From Clostridium sp. cel8 (GTDB lineage Bacteria > Bacillota > Clostridia > Clostridiales > Clostridiaceae), in NCBI RefSeq assembly GCF_014050525.1, contig NZ_JACGAG010000003.1:186001-250000 (forward strand): a stretch of DNA of 64,000 nt. The letters are read 5' to 3'. Positions within the stretch are counted from its first letter, which is position 1. Each line of letters begins with the position of its first letter. The translations under genes and the position numbers were made by a program. The notes under the pieces were generated by a model. That model saw only the letters and a list, made by a program, of their open reading frames with translations, ran no database searches and had not been told where the DNA came from. Below, piece after piece: positions 37,201 through 46,815 of this stretch.

Positions 37201-37932
37201 TTAATCTTCAACTGGCTCAGCATATTTGAAATCATATGTCTTTTGATACTTCTTTATGTATATATCGTCCTGTTTTTCAAATTTTATATCAGCTAAATTC
37301 TTAAAATCAGCAAAAACTTCTGGAAAACTCATATCGCTATAGAGAAGATTTTCATCTCCTATGGCTTTAATTACAATTTCTCTAGTTGGTGAAATTTTTT
37401 CATCATCATTTATAAATATATAATTTCCCGCTGTTCTTATTCCAGTTCTACCAACAATTCTTATATCGTTTATAGATATTGCTTCTGCACCTGCAAATCT
37501 CAATTCATTTACTAAATACACAAGATGTTTATCAGTTATTGTATCAGATACATTACTTGTTAAATCATTACCAAATGTTTTGTTATTAGGGGTAATATTT
37601 ATAACTATTCCAGGCCCTTCAACATCAGTTTCACCAGTAAGCATTCTAGTTTCTTCAAGCTCATTTAATAAATTTTTTGTAGCAACACTCTTACTAGCTG
37701 CCGAATCTTCATAGCTCTTTATCTTCGACTGAAGATCATTTATCTTATTTTCAAGTTCAGTTTTTTCTTTTTCATATCTTTGTATTTCAACAGTAATATC
37801 TGTATCATTATTGCTTCCAATCAAACTTAAAGTACTATCTTGTTTCATAAGTACTTTAAATTGATAGGCAACCATAAATCCTAAAATCAGGCATACTATA
37901 AAAACACTTATATGAGCACTAATCTTGTGCAT
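37201..37932 (-). CDS. DUF881-family membrane-anchored protein (proximal copy)
   Basis: Second DUF881 protein, 243 residues, with the same plan as the one at 36094: membrane helix (residues about 8-26), coiled coil (about 50-80) and DUF881 domain with HLVYLVNELRFAGAEAISINDIRIVGRTGIRTAGNYIFIN. The two share the AGAEAISIN core but are otherwise rather different, so the duplication is old. It follows ftsQ by 12 bases, which suggests a division-related role. Confidence 0.85.
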   Translation of the reverse strand: MHKISAHISVFIVCLILGFMVAYQFKVLMKQDSTLSLIGSNNDTDITVEIQRYEKEKTELENKINDLQSKIKSYEDSAASKSVATKNLLNELEETRMLTGETDVEGPGIVINITPNNKTFGNDLTSNVSDTITDKHLVYLVNELRFAGAEAISINDIRIVGRTGIRTAGNYIFINDDEKISPTREIVIKAIGDENLLYSDMSFPEVFADFKNLADIKFEKQDDIYIKKYQKTYDFKYAEPVED

Positions 37933-37944
37933 ACCGTTAACCTC

Positions 37945-38718
37945 CTACTTACTATCAATAAAAAATACAGGATTACTTTTGAATCTGACATCTACATAAC
38001 CTTCTGCATTGTTTAACTTTTCCTGTTCTATTATGTTCAAAGCTTTATTTAGTTTATCTCTCATATTATCATAACTGCCAAGCTTTATATACATTTTATT
38101 TTTATATGCCTTTATATCAAGTGAATTTGAAACATCTACTAAATTGATACCAAAAGAAGTGCTGCTTTGTTCAATTAAATTACCAATCTCCTTAATTGCC
38201 GTAACTTTCTTTGTGTCAACATTTTTTATTGTATCTCCAATTTTGCAGTTTCCAATATCTATACCCTTTAACTGTACTAGTTTCATATTAGATATGCTTT
38301 TTTTCTTCTCAAGCAATACTGCATTCTTATCTATTATGCAAAATAAGTCGTCAGATTTTATATAATATACGGCATTTCTCTCTTTTATATTTATAACTAT
38401 AGTAGAGGGAAGTTTTCTCTCAATTGTCACACTTTCAACATATGGATTTTCCATTATTGAGCTTTTTGATTCATTTAAATTTATGTAAAATATATTGTTT
38501 CCCTTGTATATTTTAGAAATACTCTTAATTTCACTATCTTGTATATTTTTATTGCCATAAACTACAATTTTATTAATATTAAAGTAAGGAAGCTTTACAG
38601 CTAATATGCAAAGAACAGCTAAAAGGAATATAAAAAATAAGCTTCCCTTTTTTATTCTATTTCTCTTTCTTCTTCTTAGTATTAGTTCATTGTCTGTTTT
38701 AGCTAACTTACTACTCAT
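37945..38718 (-). CDS. ftsQ: cell division protein FtsQ/DivIB
   Basis: Bitopic divisome protein that connects early and late division proteins through FtsL and FtsB/DivIC. The 257 residues comprise a basic cytosolic tail (RRRKRNRIKKGS), a membrane helix (about 26-46), a POTRA domain (about 48-118, FNINKIVVYGNKNIQDSEIKSISKIYKGNNIFYINL) and a beta domain. It is separated from ftsW by 208 bases and begins a subgroup with the DUF881-sbp-DUF881 genes. Confidence 0.92.
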   Translation of the reverse strand: MSSKLAKTDNELILRRRKRNRIKKGSLFFIFLLAVLCILAVKLPYFNINKIVVYGNKNIQDSEIKSISKIYKGNNIFYINLNESKSSIMENPYVESVTIERKLPSTIVINIKERNAVYYIKSDDLFCIIDKNAVLLEKKKSISNMKLVQLKGIDIGNCKIGDTIKNVDTKKVTAIKEIGNLIEQSSTSFGINLVDVSNSLDIKAYKNKMYIKLGSYDNMRDKLNKALNIIEQEKLNNAEGYVDVRFKSNPVFFIDSK

Positions 38719-38926
38719 ATATACACCAACTCATAATAAATTTATCAGTATCATCTTTTAACACTATCTATATTAACACTTAATAAAATTAATTTCATCA
38801 AATTTAACATTAATTTTATGTATATTTTTTATTACGCGTTTATTAACTGAAATCACAAATAACACTGCATAAATTTGCAGTGTTACTTTCAAAATACATG
38901 AAGTTTATAGAATAAACCAATTTATT
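38719..38926 (-). other. intergenic region between ftsW and ftsQ
   Basis: A 208-base AT-rich gap. It contains the ftsW terminator (38856-38885) and presumably an ftsQ promoter, for which I found no clear consensus. murG, murA and murB, which occupy this place in some related genomes, are absent. No small gene was seen. Confidence 0.4.
38856..38885 (-). terminator. probable terminator after ftsW
   Basis: A perfect 10-bp stem TAACACTGCA/TGCAGTGTTA (38860-38869 and 38876-38885) with a six-base loop lies 42 bases past the ftsW stop. The tail (TTTGTGATTTC in the minus direction) has few T, so termination may be partial. Confidence 0.6.
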
Positions 38927-40054
38927 TTAAATTGAGTAACTTTTATTTTGCCGAGAAATATTTAGGAGAACACCCATAGCAATCATATTGAAAAGTAGTG
39001 AAGATCCTCCATAACTTATAAATGGAAGTGGAACTCCCGTTACAGGCATTGATCCTGTTACAACTGCTATATTTATTATAGCTTGAATTGCTATTACAGA
39101 AGTTATTCCTGTAGCTAAAATAGTACCATAAACATCTTTCGCTTTTATTGCAGTTACAATTCCTCGCCATATTAGAATTATAAAAAGTGATATTATTATA
39201 ACACATCCTATAAGTCCAAGTTCCTCTCCTATTATAGAAAATATAAAATCAGTATGAGGCTCTGGTATGTAGTAACACTTTTGCCTTGACCTTCCAAGAC
39301 CTACTCCCCATATCCCGCCTGACCCCATTGCTAAAAGGGACTGTATAAGTTGATATCCACTTCCTTTTGGATCGGCCCACGGATTCAAAAAGCTAGTAAA
39401 TCTCTTCATTCTATATGGTTCAAAAATTATTCCTGCAACTCCTCCTATAAATACGAACATCATAACTCCAATTATGTGAGTAATTTTAGCTCCTGAAGCA
39501 TATAGTACAATAAGTGTAACTATCATAATTATAGCAGCTATACTTAAGTTTTTCTCCGCCAATACAAGTGCTGCATAAAATCCTGATACGAGGAGATAGG
39601 GAAGTACACCATATAAAAAACTTTCTATTTTTCTGCCACCTTTTGTTTCTATACTCTTTGCCATATAAAGCACAATTATATATTTTGCTATTTCCGAAGG
39701 TTGAAGCCCTATAGGGCCAAATTGTATCCATCTCTGTGCGCCATTTGTAGCCGGAAAAGCGAATACTATAAGTAAAAGTATTATACTACCCATCATAAGA
39801 TACTTTGTTGGTTTTTTTATTCTGTGATAATCAAATTTTATTGCAAAAAACATAAGAATTGTTCCAAGTATTGCCCATAATCCCTGTCTTTTTAAATAAT
39901 ACATACTATCTTGTATGTTCTTATCAAAAAAACACATATATGAACTAGCACTATATACCATAACAACACCAATGGCTATAAGCAACATTATAGTTGAAAA
40001 TAGTATAAAATCTATTGACCCTTTAGGCTCCACTTTCTTATTTAATTTATACAT
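38927..40054 (-). CDS. ftsW: FtsW/SpoVE-type peptidoglycan polymerase (SEDS)
   Basis: SEDS-family glycosyltransferase that polymerises lipid II with a partner class B PBP. The 375 residues have about ten membrane helices, with family motifs GAQRWIQFGPIGLQPSEIAK (around residue 105), AEKNLSIAAII, and GVPLPFISYGGSSLLFNM near the C-terminus. Encoded in the same cluster as the PBP at 44116, its likely partner. FtsW and the sporulation-specific SpoVE cannot be told apart safely by sequence; location near spoVD-like PBP is compatible with either. Confidence 0.93.
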   Translation of the reverse strand: MYKLNKKVEPKGSIDFILFSTIMLLIAIGVVMVYSASSYMCFFDKNIQDSMYYLKRQGLWAILGTILMFFAIKFDYHRIKKPTKYLMMGSIILLLIVFAFPATNGAQRWIQFGPIGLQPSEIAKYIIVLYMAKSIETKGGRKIESFLYGVLPYLLVSGFYAALVLAEKNLSIAAIIMIVTLIVLYASGAKITHIIGVMMFVFIGGVAGIIFEPYRMKRFTSFLNPWADPKGSGYQLIQSLLAMGSGGIWGVGLGRSRQKCYYIPEPHTDFIFSIIGEELGLIGCVIIISLFIILIWRGIVTAIKAKDVYGTILATGITSVIAIQAIINIAVVTGSMPVTGVPLPFISYGGSSLLFNMIAMGVLLNISRQNKSYSI

Positions 40055-40127
40055 ACATATAATCCTCCTACCCTATTACTACAGTGGGCACATATGAAAT
40101 GCAGAAACAATTACTACCACAAACCCT

Positions 40128-41081
40128 CTAAAGTGATAGAAATCCTAGCAAACAAAGTATAACCGTAATTATACAAAACATGGAAACCACCTTTGTTTCA
40201 TGCCAGCCTGAAAGTTCAAAATGATGATGTATTGGACTCATTTTAAATACCCTCCTACCAGTAAGTTTGAAACTCGCAACCTGAATTATTACGGATAGTG
40301 TTTCCAAAACATATATTCCACCAACTATTATAACCAATAATTCCAATTTTAATACCATTGCTATAAATGCAATTGCCCCTCCAAGAGCAAGTGAACCTGT
40401 ATCCCCCATAAATACTTGTGCGGGAAATACATTATATCTCAAAAATCCAAGTAGTGAACCTGCTATAACCGCACAAAATATTGAAAGAGTACCATGTGCC
40501 ATAGCAAAACTTACAATTGCAAAAAATGTTACTACAGGCAATGTAACAGAACTGACAAGTCCATCTAATCCATCTGTTAGATTAACAGCATTTGTAACTG
40601 CTGCAAAGAAAAACACTATAAAAGGTATGTACATCATTCCTAAATCTATACTTCTATTAGCAAATGGAATTATTATACTTGTACCTATATTTGGATTTTC
40701 CATGCAATAGTATGCAAATGGAACAGCTAAAACAATTAACATAATCATCTTCTGATAAGCCCTTAATCCTAAGTTGTTCTTTTTGTATATCTTAAGTCCA
40801 TCATCTAGTGCACCTATTATTCCAAAACCTACAAAAGCATATAAAGCTATCATCGCTTCATTAGTTGGGCTTTTTACTATTACAAGCATTGTTATAATAG
40901 ATGCCAGGATAAACATTATTCCTCCCATAGTTGGAGTACCTGCTTTTTTCTTATGGCTCTTTGGTCCTTCTTCTCTTTCACTTTGTCCAAATTTTAATCT
41001 ATGCAATACTGGAATGAGTATCTTTCCAAGTAGAATTGTAATAAAAAACGACATCAATACGGGATAAATTAATATATACAT
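40128..41081 (-). CDS. mraY: phospho-N-acetylmuramoyl-pentapeptide transferase
   Basis: Makes lipid I by joining UDP-MurNAc-pentapeptide to undecaprenyl phosphate in the membrane. The 317 residues carry about ten helices, the aspartate motif LDDGLK (around residue 93), the [12 protein letters not shown] segment, [12 protein letters not shown] and the C-terminal [12 protein letters not shown]. Its start codon is 29 bases from the GGAGG site, with a palindromic hairpin between them (separate entry). Preceded by murF, whose stop overlaps that ribosome-binding site. Confidence 0.96.
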   Translation of the reverse strand: MYILIYPVLMSFFITILLGKILIPVLHRLKFGQSEREEGPKSHKKKAGTPTMGGIMFILASIITMLVIVKSPTNEAMIALYAFVGFGIIGALDDGLKIYKKNNLGLRAYQKMIMLIVLAVPFAYYCMENPNIGTSIIIPFANRSIDLGMMYIPFIVFFFAAVTNAVNLTDGLDGLVSSVTLPVVTFFAIVSFAMAHGTLSIFCAVIAGSLLGFLRYNVFPAQVFMGDTGSLALGGAIAFIAMVLKLELLVIIVGGIYVLETLSVIIQVASFKLTGRRVFKMSPIHHHFELSGWHETKVVSMFCIITVILCLLGFLSL

Positions 41082-41086
41082 ATATG

Positions 41087-41115
41087 TACTCTTTTAAAAG
41101 AGTAGTTTCACCTCC
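41087..41115 (-). promoter_or_regulatory. hairpin between ribosome-binding site and start of mraY
   Basis: GGAGG (41115-41111) overlaps the murF stop codon. Between it and the mraY ATG lies an 18-base perfect palindrome (41087-41104). If folded, the effective distance from site to start falls from 29 to 11 bases. No nearer ribosome-binding site or upstream in-frame start exists. Effect on translation is inferred. Confidence 0.55.
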
Positions 41116-42518
41116 TAATTATTTATGCTCTCTTTCAATTTTGAAACTATATCCTCAAATTTCATAGATCTTGAAGCTTTCACAAGGACTACATCACCTT
41201 TAGAAAGGCAATTTTTCAAAAGAAAATCTACTGCACTATCGTAGTCTTTAAATGTCAAAACCTTACCTCTATTTTTTGATGTATGAAAGCTTTCAAATCC
41301 AGCCTTATAATCTTCTGTATATTTTCCAAGAGCAACCAGAAAGTCCACATTTTTTTCACATGCATATCTCCCAACTTTCCTATGAAATTCACCTGAATTT
41401 TCTCCAAGTTCATTCATTGTTCCAAGTATTGCTATTTTCTTTTTTCCCTTTAAATTTGCAAGCACATCAATTGCAGCAATCATAGAATCTGGATTTGCAT
41501 TGTATGAATCATTTATTATAGTAAATCTTTTACCTTTTATAGTTTCAAGCCTCATCTTAGTAGTTTTTAAATTTAAAAGTCCTCTTCTTATTTCATCATA
41601 GCTCATATTAAAAATTCTTCCAGCCATTACTGCAAATAGACAATTTAAAACACTGTGCTTTCCTGGAACTTGAGCTGTTATCTTTTCTTCTGTTATCCTG
41701 TTGTTTTCTTTTATATAGAATTCAACTGAATCCTCCATAAGTTTTATATTAAAAGCTGAAATATTTGATTTTTCTTTAATAGAAACCTTCCTTATCTTAT
41801 AGGAATCACTTGTTACTTTAGATAGCATATCATTGTCTATATTTATAATAAGAGTATTCTTTTCTGAAAAAAAATCAGTTATCTCCATCTTTGCTTTCAA
41901 TATATTTTCCCTTGATTTTAATTTTCCAATATGTGCAGTACCTACATTAGTTATAATTGCAATATCTGGCCTTGCAGCCTTTGCCATATTATGTATCTCT
42001 CCAAGTCCATTCATTCCCATTTCAAGAACTGCAATATCATAACTATTGTCCAGTTTAAATATCATTTTAGGAAGTCCTATTTCATTATTAAAATTTCCTT
42101 CTGTTTTAAACACCTTGAATTTGGAACTAAGTGCAGCTGCTACTAAATCCTTTGTAGATGTTTTACCAACTGACCCTGTAATTCCTATTACTTTTAAATC
42201 AAGTATACTTCTATAAAACTCTGCAAGATCAAGAAGAGCCTTTCTTGTATTTTCAACTTGAATTATAGTAGTAGTATTCTTTATTTCACTTTCAACATAC
42301 TTCACTTCATCTACTATACATATTGAAGCGCCTTTTTCACTTGCTTGCTTTACATAGTTGTTCCCATTGAATTTTTCACCTTTAAGAGCAATAAATATAT
42401 CCTTTTCTTCTATTTCTCTAGTATCAGAATTAACTTTGTTAAAACCATTATAAATTCCTTTAAGTATTACCTTGCCATTTACTGCATTTACAATTTCTTC
42501 AAAACTCATGTATTCCAA
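41115..42518 (-). CDS. murF: UDP-MurNAc-tripeptide:D-Ala-D-Ala ligase
   Basis: Adds D-Ala-D-Ala to the cytosolic UDP-MurNAc-tripeptide. The 467 residues have the N-terminal substrate domain, the ATP loop GITGSVGKTSTKD (around residue 113) and the central NDSYNANPDSMIAAI motif near residue 335. The glycine-rich loop has Ser-Val instead of the Thr-Asn of MurE, usual for MurF. It follows murE by three bases and is translationally linked to mraY through TAGGAGG. Confidence 0.96.
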   Translation of the reverse strand: MEYMSFEEIVNAVNGKVILKGIYNGFNKVNSDTREIEEKDIFIALKGEKFNGNNYVKQASEKGASICIVDEVKYVESEIKNTTTIIQVENTRKALLDLAEFYRSILDLKVIGITGSVGKTSTKDLVAAALSSKFKVFKTEGNFNNEIGLPKMIFKLDNSYDIAVLEMGMNGLGEIHNMAKAARPDIAIITNVGTAHIGKLKSRENILKAKMEITDFFSEKNTLIINIDNDMLSKVTSDSYKIRKVSIKEKSNISAFNIKLMEDSVEFYIKENNRITEEKITAQVPGKHSVLNCLFAVMAGRIFNMSYDEIRRGLLNLKTTKMRLETIKGKRFTIINDSYNANPDSMIAAIDVLANLKGKKKIAILGTMNELGENSGEFHRKVGRYACEKNVDFLVALGKYTEDYKAGFESFHTSKNRGKVLTFKDYDSAVDFLLKNCLSKGDVVLVKASRSMKFEDIVSKLKESINN

Positions 42519-42521
42519 GGA

Positions 42522-43997
42522 TTACACTCCCTTTTTCTCATTTTTAAGTTCTTTAACAATATCATCTACTATTTCTCTTTCATCAAAATGTATTGTTCTA
42601 TCTTTTAGTATTTGATAATCTTCATGCCCCTTTCCTGCTATTACTATTACATCCCCTTGTTTTGCAATCTCCATAGCTTTCTTTATTGCTTCTCTTCTAT
42701 TTTCAATTACAATATAATTATCCGTTTTAATTCCAGATACTACTTCATCTATTATATGCATAGGATCTTCAGTCCTTGGATTATCAGATGTGATTATTGC
42801 AAAATCAGAAAGTTTTGTGCCAATATTTCCCATTATAGGCCTCTTTGTATTATCTCTGTCACCTCCACATCCATATACAGCTATAAGTCTTCCCTTTGTA
42901 AACTCTCTTACAGTTTTAAGTATATTTTCGAGTCCATCTGGTGTATGAGCATAATCAACTATAACTTCATATCCCAAATTGTATTTCTGTGTAACTATTT
43001 CACATCTTCCAGGTACAGAAAGCATCTTTTCAAGTCCTGATTTTATAGTATCCATGCTTATACCTTCATTTATACAGGCTCCTATACTTCCAAGCGCATT
43101 CATAACATTATATTTTCCTGGTATATTTAAATTTATATGCTTCTTTTCTCCTTTATATGTTAAATCAAAATCAACTCCTCTAGAGTGCATATTCAAATTA
43201 CTTGCTTTTAAATCTGCACTTTTCTCTATTGCATAAGTTATTTTATTTCCCTTTGCATCCTCATAAATTCTACTACCATAAGTATCATCTATATTCACTA
43301 TTGAATTCAATGTATTTTGAAATAAAATAAGTTTTGCCTTGTAGTAATTTTCAAAAGTCTTATGAAAATCAAGGTGATCACGAGTAAGATTTGTAAAAAC
43401 TGCCTCAGAAAACTTTACGCCATACACTCTATCAAGATATAGAGAATGTGATGATGTTTCCATTACACAGTAGTCAACTTTAGAATCCACCATATCTTTA
43501 AACAATTTTTGAAGCTCCAAAGATTCAGGAGTAGTTCTATCAGAATGAAGTTTTCTATCTCCTATGTAATTTGCAATAGTTCCTACAATTCCAACTTTAT
43601 ATCCTGCTTCTTCCAAAATAGATTTTATCATAAATGTACATGTAGTTTTCCCATTAGTTCCAGTAACACCTATAACTTTCATTTTAGATGAAGGATTGCC
43701 ATAATAATTTGAAGACATCACAGATAGTGCCTTTCTACTATCTTTTACTTTTATAACTGTACAATCAGGTAAATTTTTTAAATTTTCACTACATACTATT
43801 ACAGCCGCACCATTTTTGTAGGCACTTTCAACATACTTATGACCATCAGTTTTATACCCTTTAATGCACACAAATAGATCTCCATTTTTTACTTTTCTTG
43901 AATCATACTGAATTTCCCCTACATCAATATTCTCATTTCCTTTAATAACTTCATAATCTACACCAAAAAATATATCACTTAATTTCAAAACAATCAC
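42522..43997 (-). CDS. murE: UDP-MurNAc-dipeptide: meso-diaminopimelate ligase
   Basis: Adds the third residue to the muramyl peptide. The 491 residues have the Mur ligase P-loop GTNGKTT (113-119) and the substrate motif SDNPRTEDP (around residue 405). DNPR is the form found in enzymes that add meso-diaminopimelate, while lysine-adding MurE carries a different residue; this agrees with dapF in the same window. The gene is 118 bases after spoVD with an inverted repeat between them. Confidence 0.96.
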   Translation of the reverse strand: MIVLKLSDIFFGVDYEVIKGNENIDVGEIQYDSRKVKNGDLFVCIKGYKTDGHKYVESAYKNGAAVIVCSENLKNLPDCTVIKVKDSRKALSVMSSNYYGNPSSKMKVIGVTGTNGKTTCTFMIKSILEEAGYKVGIVGTIANYIGDRKLHSDRTTPESLELQKLFKDMVDSKVDYCVMETSSHSLYLDRVYGVKFSEAVFTNLTRDHLDFHKTFENYYKAKLILFQNTLNSIVNIDDTYGSRIYEDAKGNKITYAIEKSADLKASNLNMHSRGVDFDLTYKGEKKHINLNIPGKYNVMNALGSIGACINEGISMDTIKSGLEKMLSVPGRCEIVTQKYNLGYEVIVDYAHTPDGLENILKTVREFTKGRLIAVYGCGGDRDNTKRPIMGNIGTKLSDFAIITSDNPRTEDPMHIIDEVVSGIKTDNYIVIENRREAIKKAMEIAKQGDVIVIAGKGHEDYQILKDRTIHFDEREIVDDIVKELKNEKKGV

Positions 43998-44075
43998 TCC
44001 TCAATTTACCTGTTATATTCAACCATAATTATTATACACATATATTGGTACAAATCAAACAGATTTAAAGTTATT

Positions 44076-44110
44076 GGCATGCAATACACCTTTTAGTGTC
44101 ACTGCATGCC
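44076..44110 (-). repeat. inverted repeat between spoVD and murE
   Basis: GGCATGCA (44076-44083) and TGCATGCC (44103-44110) form an 8-bp stem with an inner ACAC/GTGT pairing. The minus-strand tail AATAACTTT is a poor T-run, so it may be a weak terminator or an mRNA-processing or stability hairpin between the PBP and mur genes. Confidence 0.5.
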
Positions 44111-44115
44111 TAAAT

Positions 44116-46305
44116 TTAATCTCCAAGTATCTCAGTATGAATATCTACAGTTGTTCCCTTTTCAACTTCACTACCTGGTTTCACACTTTGAGTATCCGCT
44201 ATTCCATTGCCATCAAACTGTGCTTTAAGGCCCAAACTATTAAATGCACTTATTACATCATCTTTATTCATTCCACTAACATCTGGAACTGTTACAACCT
44301 TGTTGTAGTCTTTACTTTTAGATGTATATAAAATTACTTTACTTCCTTCTTTAATAGTATAACCAGGTTTAGGGCTCATATCTACTACATAATCACCTTT
44401 TTTATCTGATTCAGGTGCCAAATTCATCTTTTTAAGCATTTCTTCTGCATCTGTAACTTTCATTCCACGAACATCTGGTATTACAATATTTTTTAACATA
44501 TCATTTTCTACTTTATCAGAACTTGCATCGCTTTTCATAGCAAGATAATTAAATATATCCATAAACAATTTTCTTGCTGCAGGAGCAGCTGTCTGGGCTG
44601 CATAGTAATTTGAAGGGTCCGGCTCATCTATTGACACAAGAAGCGTTATCTTAGGATTACTAGAAGGTGCCATTCCAGCAAAAGAGGATATATATTTACC
44701 AGACTGATAGCCTCCTACTCCAGCCTTTTGTGCAGTTCCAGTTTTACCTGCTATATGATACCCATCTATAAAAGCATTTTTACCTCCACCTTCTGAAACT
44801 ACTGTTTCTAAATACTTTCTAAGTTGTGCAGCTTTAGCTGAATCCACAATCTTTTTCTTATTTCCTGAAATATCATATTTTTCATCAATTACTTCTTTAC
44901 TTTGACTTTCATCATAATATCCTATTTCTCTCATTAAATGAGGTGTTATAAGGTATCCTCCATTTGCAACTGCATTAAATGCCTGTAAATACTGCACCAT
45001 AGTTACTGTATTTGCCTGCCCAAATGAAATTGTAGCCAAATCTATATCACTTATATCACTTGTCTTCTTTATAATTCCGCTTGCTTCTCCCGGAAGATCA
45101 ATTCCAGTTTTTTCTCCAAATCCAAATTTGTGTATATACTCATTGAGCTTATCCTTTCCTATCATCTTACCAAGCATTGCAAACCCAACGTTACAGGAGT
45201 TTTTCAATATATCTGGGAATTTTTGTGTACCATGACCAGTTGATTTCCAACAATGTATTGTCCTATTTCCTATAGTTATACTTCCATCACATTCAAAACT
45301 ATCTTTACTTACATCAACAGAATTGGTTTCAAGTGCAGTATCCGCTGTTATTACTTTAAATATGGACCCAGGTTCAAAAGTATCACTTACTGCTCTATTT
45401 CTCCAACTCTTTTGAAGCTCATCATAGGATTTTCCATTAACCCAGGGATCATTTGGATTGTAGTCAGGTTTATTTGTCATAGCTAAAACTTCACCGTTAT
45501 TAGGATTCATAACAACTATACTTACAGCCTTTGCTTTATTATCTTTAAGCACCTCCTCTGCTGTCTTTTCTGCAAAATGCTGTATCATACTGTCAATTGT
45601 AAGTTCTACATCTTTTCCATCTATTGGCTTTGTAAACTCTGATATAGTATATGGAAGATCCTTGCTCTTATTGTCAGTTTCTGCTATTCTTCTGCCTGGA
45701 GTACCTGAAAGTACTTTATTGTAATAAAGTTCTATTCCAGTAAGTCCTACACCATCAGAATTAGTGTGTCCAAGGACATGGGAGAGAAAATTGTTATTTG
45801 GATAATATCTCTTAGTATCTCCTGAAACTAAAACTCCATTTAAATTCAAATTTCTAACTTTATCAGCTTCAGTTTTTTCAATCCTTCTCTTTAAAGTTGC
45901 AGATGCAAGTGGGAGTCCTCCTGGAAGACTTTTGTTCAATATTTTTAGAACCTCACTTTTATCCATAGAAACAGCCGAAGATAACATTGTGGCAACTTGA
46001 TCTTTAGACAACTTTTTTTCCTTCATAGTATCTCTCAAGGCATTCATATCAAGATCAACTCTGTACACATTTGCACTTACTGCCAATTCATTGCCATTTC
46101 TATCAAGTATTCTTCCTCTTTTAGCATCGATTTTGACATCACTAGTCCATTGAGCCACAGCCATAGCTTTAAATTTAGGTGACCTATAAACCATTATGTA
46201 AAACATCCTGGTACACAGTAGGAAAAAAGCTATAAAAAGGAAAGCAAATACTACTACCATCCTCTTCCTAACTATAACTCCATCCCTGTATTTATTTTTA
46301 TGCAA
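44116..46305 (-). CDS. spoVD: SpoVD/FtsI-type transpeptidase with two PASTA domains
   Basis: Class B penicillin-binding protein that crosslinks peptidoglycan at the septum or in the spore cortex. The 729 residues have an N-terminal membrane helix (about 16-38), a dimerisation domain, the transpeptidase with S314-x-x-K317 (in EPGSIFKVIT), SCN and KTGTAQ motifs, and two PASTA domains (about 610-668 and 672-729). Two PASTA units suggest SpoVD/vegetative PBP 2B-like function. The start is a TTG with GGAGG nine bases upstream, inside the ftsL end. Whether it acts in division, sporulation or both is open. Confidence 0.93.
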   Translation of the reverse strand: MHKNKYRDGVIVRKRMVVVFAFLFIAFFLLCTRMFYIMVYRSPKFKAMAVAQWTSDVKIDAKRGRILDRNGNELAVSANVYRVDLDMNALRDTMKEKKLSKDQVATMLSSAVSMDKSEVLKILNKSLPGGLPLASATLKRRIEKTEADKVRNLNLNGVLVSGDTKRYYPNNNFLSHVLGHTNSDGVGLTGIELYYNKVLSGTPGRRIAETDNKSKDLPYTISEFTKPIDGKDVELTIDSMIQHFAEKTAEEVLKDNKAKAVSIVVMNPNNGEVLAMTNKPDYNPNDPWVNGKSYDELQKSWRNRAVSDTFEPGSIFKVITADTALETNSVDVSKDSFECDGSITIGNRTIHCWKSTGHGTQKFPDILKNSCNVGFAMLGKMIGKDKLNEYIHKFGFGEKTGIDLPGEASGIIKKTSDISDIDLATISFGQANTVTMVQYLQAFNAVANGGYLITPHLMREIGYYDESQSKEVIDEKYDISGNKKKIVDSAKAAQLRKYLETVVSEGGGKNAFIDGYHIAGKTGTAQKAGVGGYQSGKYISSFAGMAPSSNPKITLLVSIDEPDPSNYYAAQTAAPAARKLFMDIFNYLAMKSDASSDKVENDMLKNIVIPDVRGMKVTDAEEMLKKMNLAPESDKKGDYVVDMSPKPGYTIKEGSKVILYTSKSKDYNKVVTVPDVSGMNKDDVISAFNSLGLKAQFDGNGIADTQSVKPGSEVEKGTTVDIHTEILGD

Positions 46306-46311
46306 CTACCT

Positions 46312-46788
46312 CTACCTCCATTTGAATTGCTTTAGCACATCTAAGATACCACTAAATTTATCAGTATCTTTATCAGAGGTTTCTTGTTTTACAATCTTAT
46401 TGTTTAAATTCACATATACTGCTGAACTCTTTTTAGTTTGTACCATATTAAGCTTATTTATTGCTTTATCTTCTATATACTCTATATTATTGTATTTCAT
46501 AAGGTCTATTTTAAGATTTTCATTTTCCCTTTTTATTTTATTAATTCTATTTTGTATAGAATTATACTCCATTTGCATATTGTATATAATACAATATCTA
46601 GTTATAAGTGTAACTCCTACTATAAATACAAGTGCAATATTTCTCATTGTCTTTATCTTATGCTTAACATACTTTTTTCTATTTCTTTTTACAACCTTTT
46701 TTTTCTTTTTAGATGTCCTATTTGTTTCATATTCAGCTTCCATTGCATTATTGCCATTTACAATTTTGTTACTATTCATCACTATCAC
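46312..46788 (-). CDS. ftsL: FtsL-like division protein
   Basis: A small bitopic protein: basic cytosolic part (KKKKVVKRNRKKYVKHKIK), one membrane helix (residues about 50-70) and a leucine-zipper-like coiled coil (MQMEYNSIQNRINKIKRENENLKIDLMKY). Matches FtsL/septum-formation initiator in plan and in location between rsmH and the PBP. The start is uncertain: GTG at 46788 has GGGGTG six bases upstream, while ATG at 46779 and TTG at 46806 are alternatives. Confidence 0.85.
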   Translation of the reverse strand: MIVMNSNKIVNGNNAMEAEYETNRTSKKKKKVVKRNRKKYVKHKIKTMRNIALVFIVGVTLITRYCIIYNMQMEYNSIQNRINKIKRENENLKIDLMKYNNIEYIEDKAINKLNMVQTKKSSAVYVNLNNKIVKQETSDKDTDKFSGILDVLKQFKWR

Positions 46789-46815
46789 TTTATTCACCCC
46801 ACCCAAACTTTAGAA

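Noticed and set aside
38719-38926. Remnant of murG, murA or murB between ftsW and ftsQ
   Set aside because: The gap is non-coding in all frames, with no recognisable fragment; these genes must lie elsewhere.
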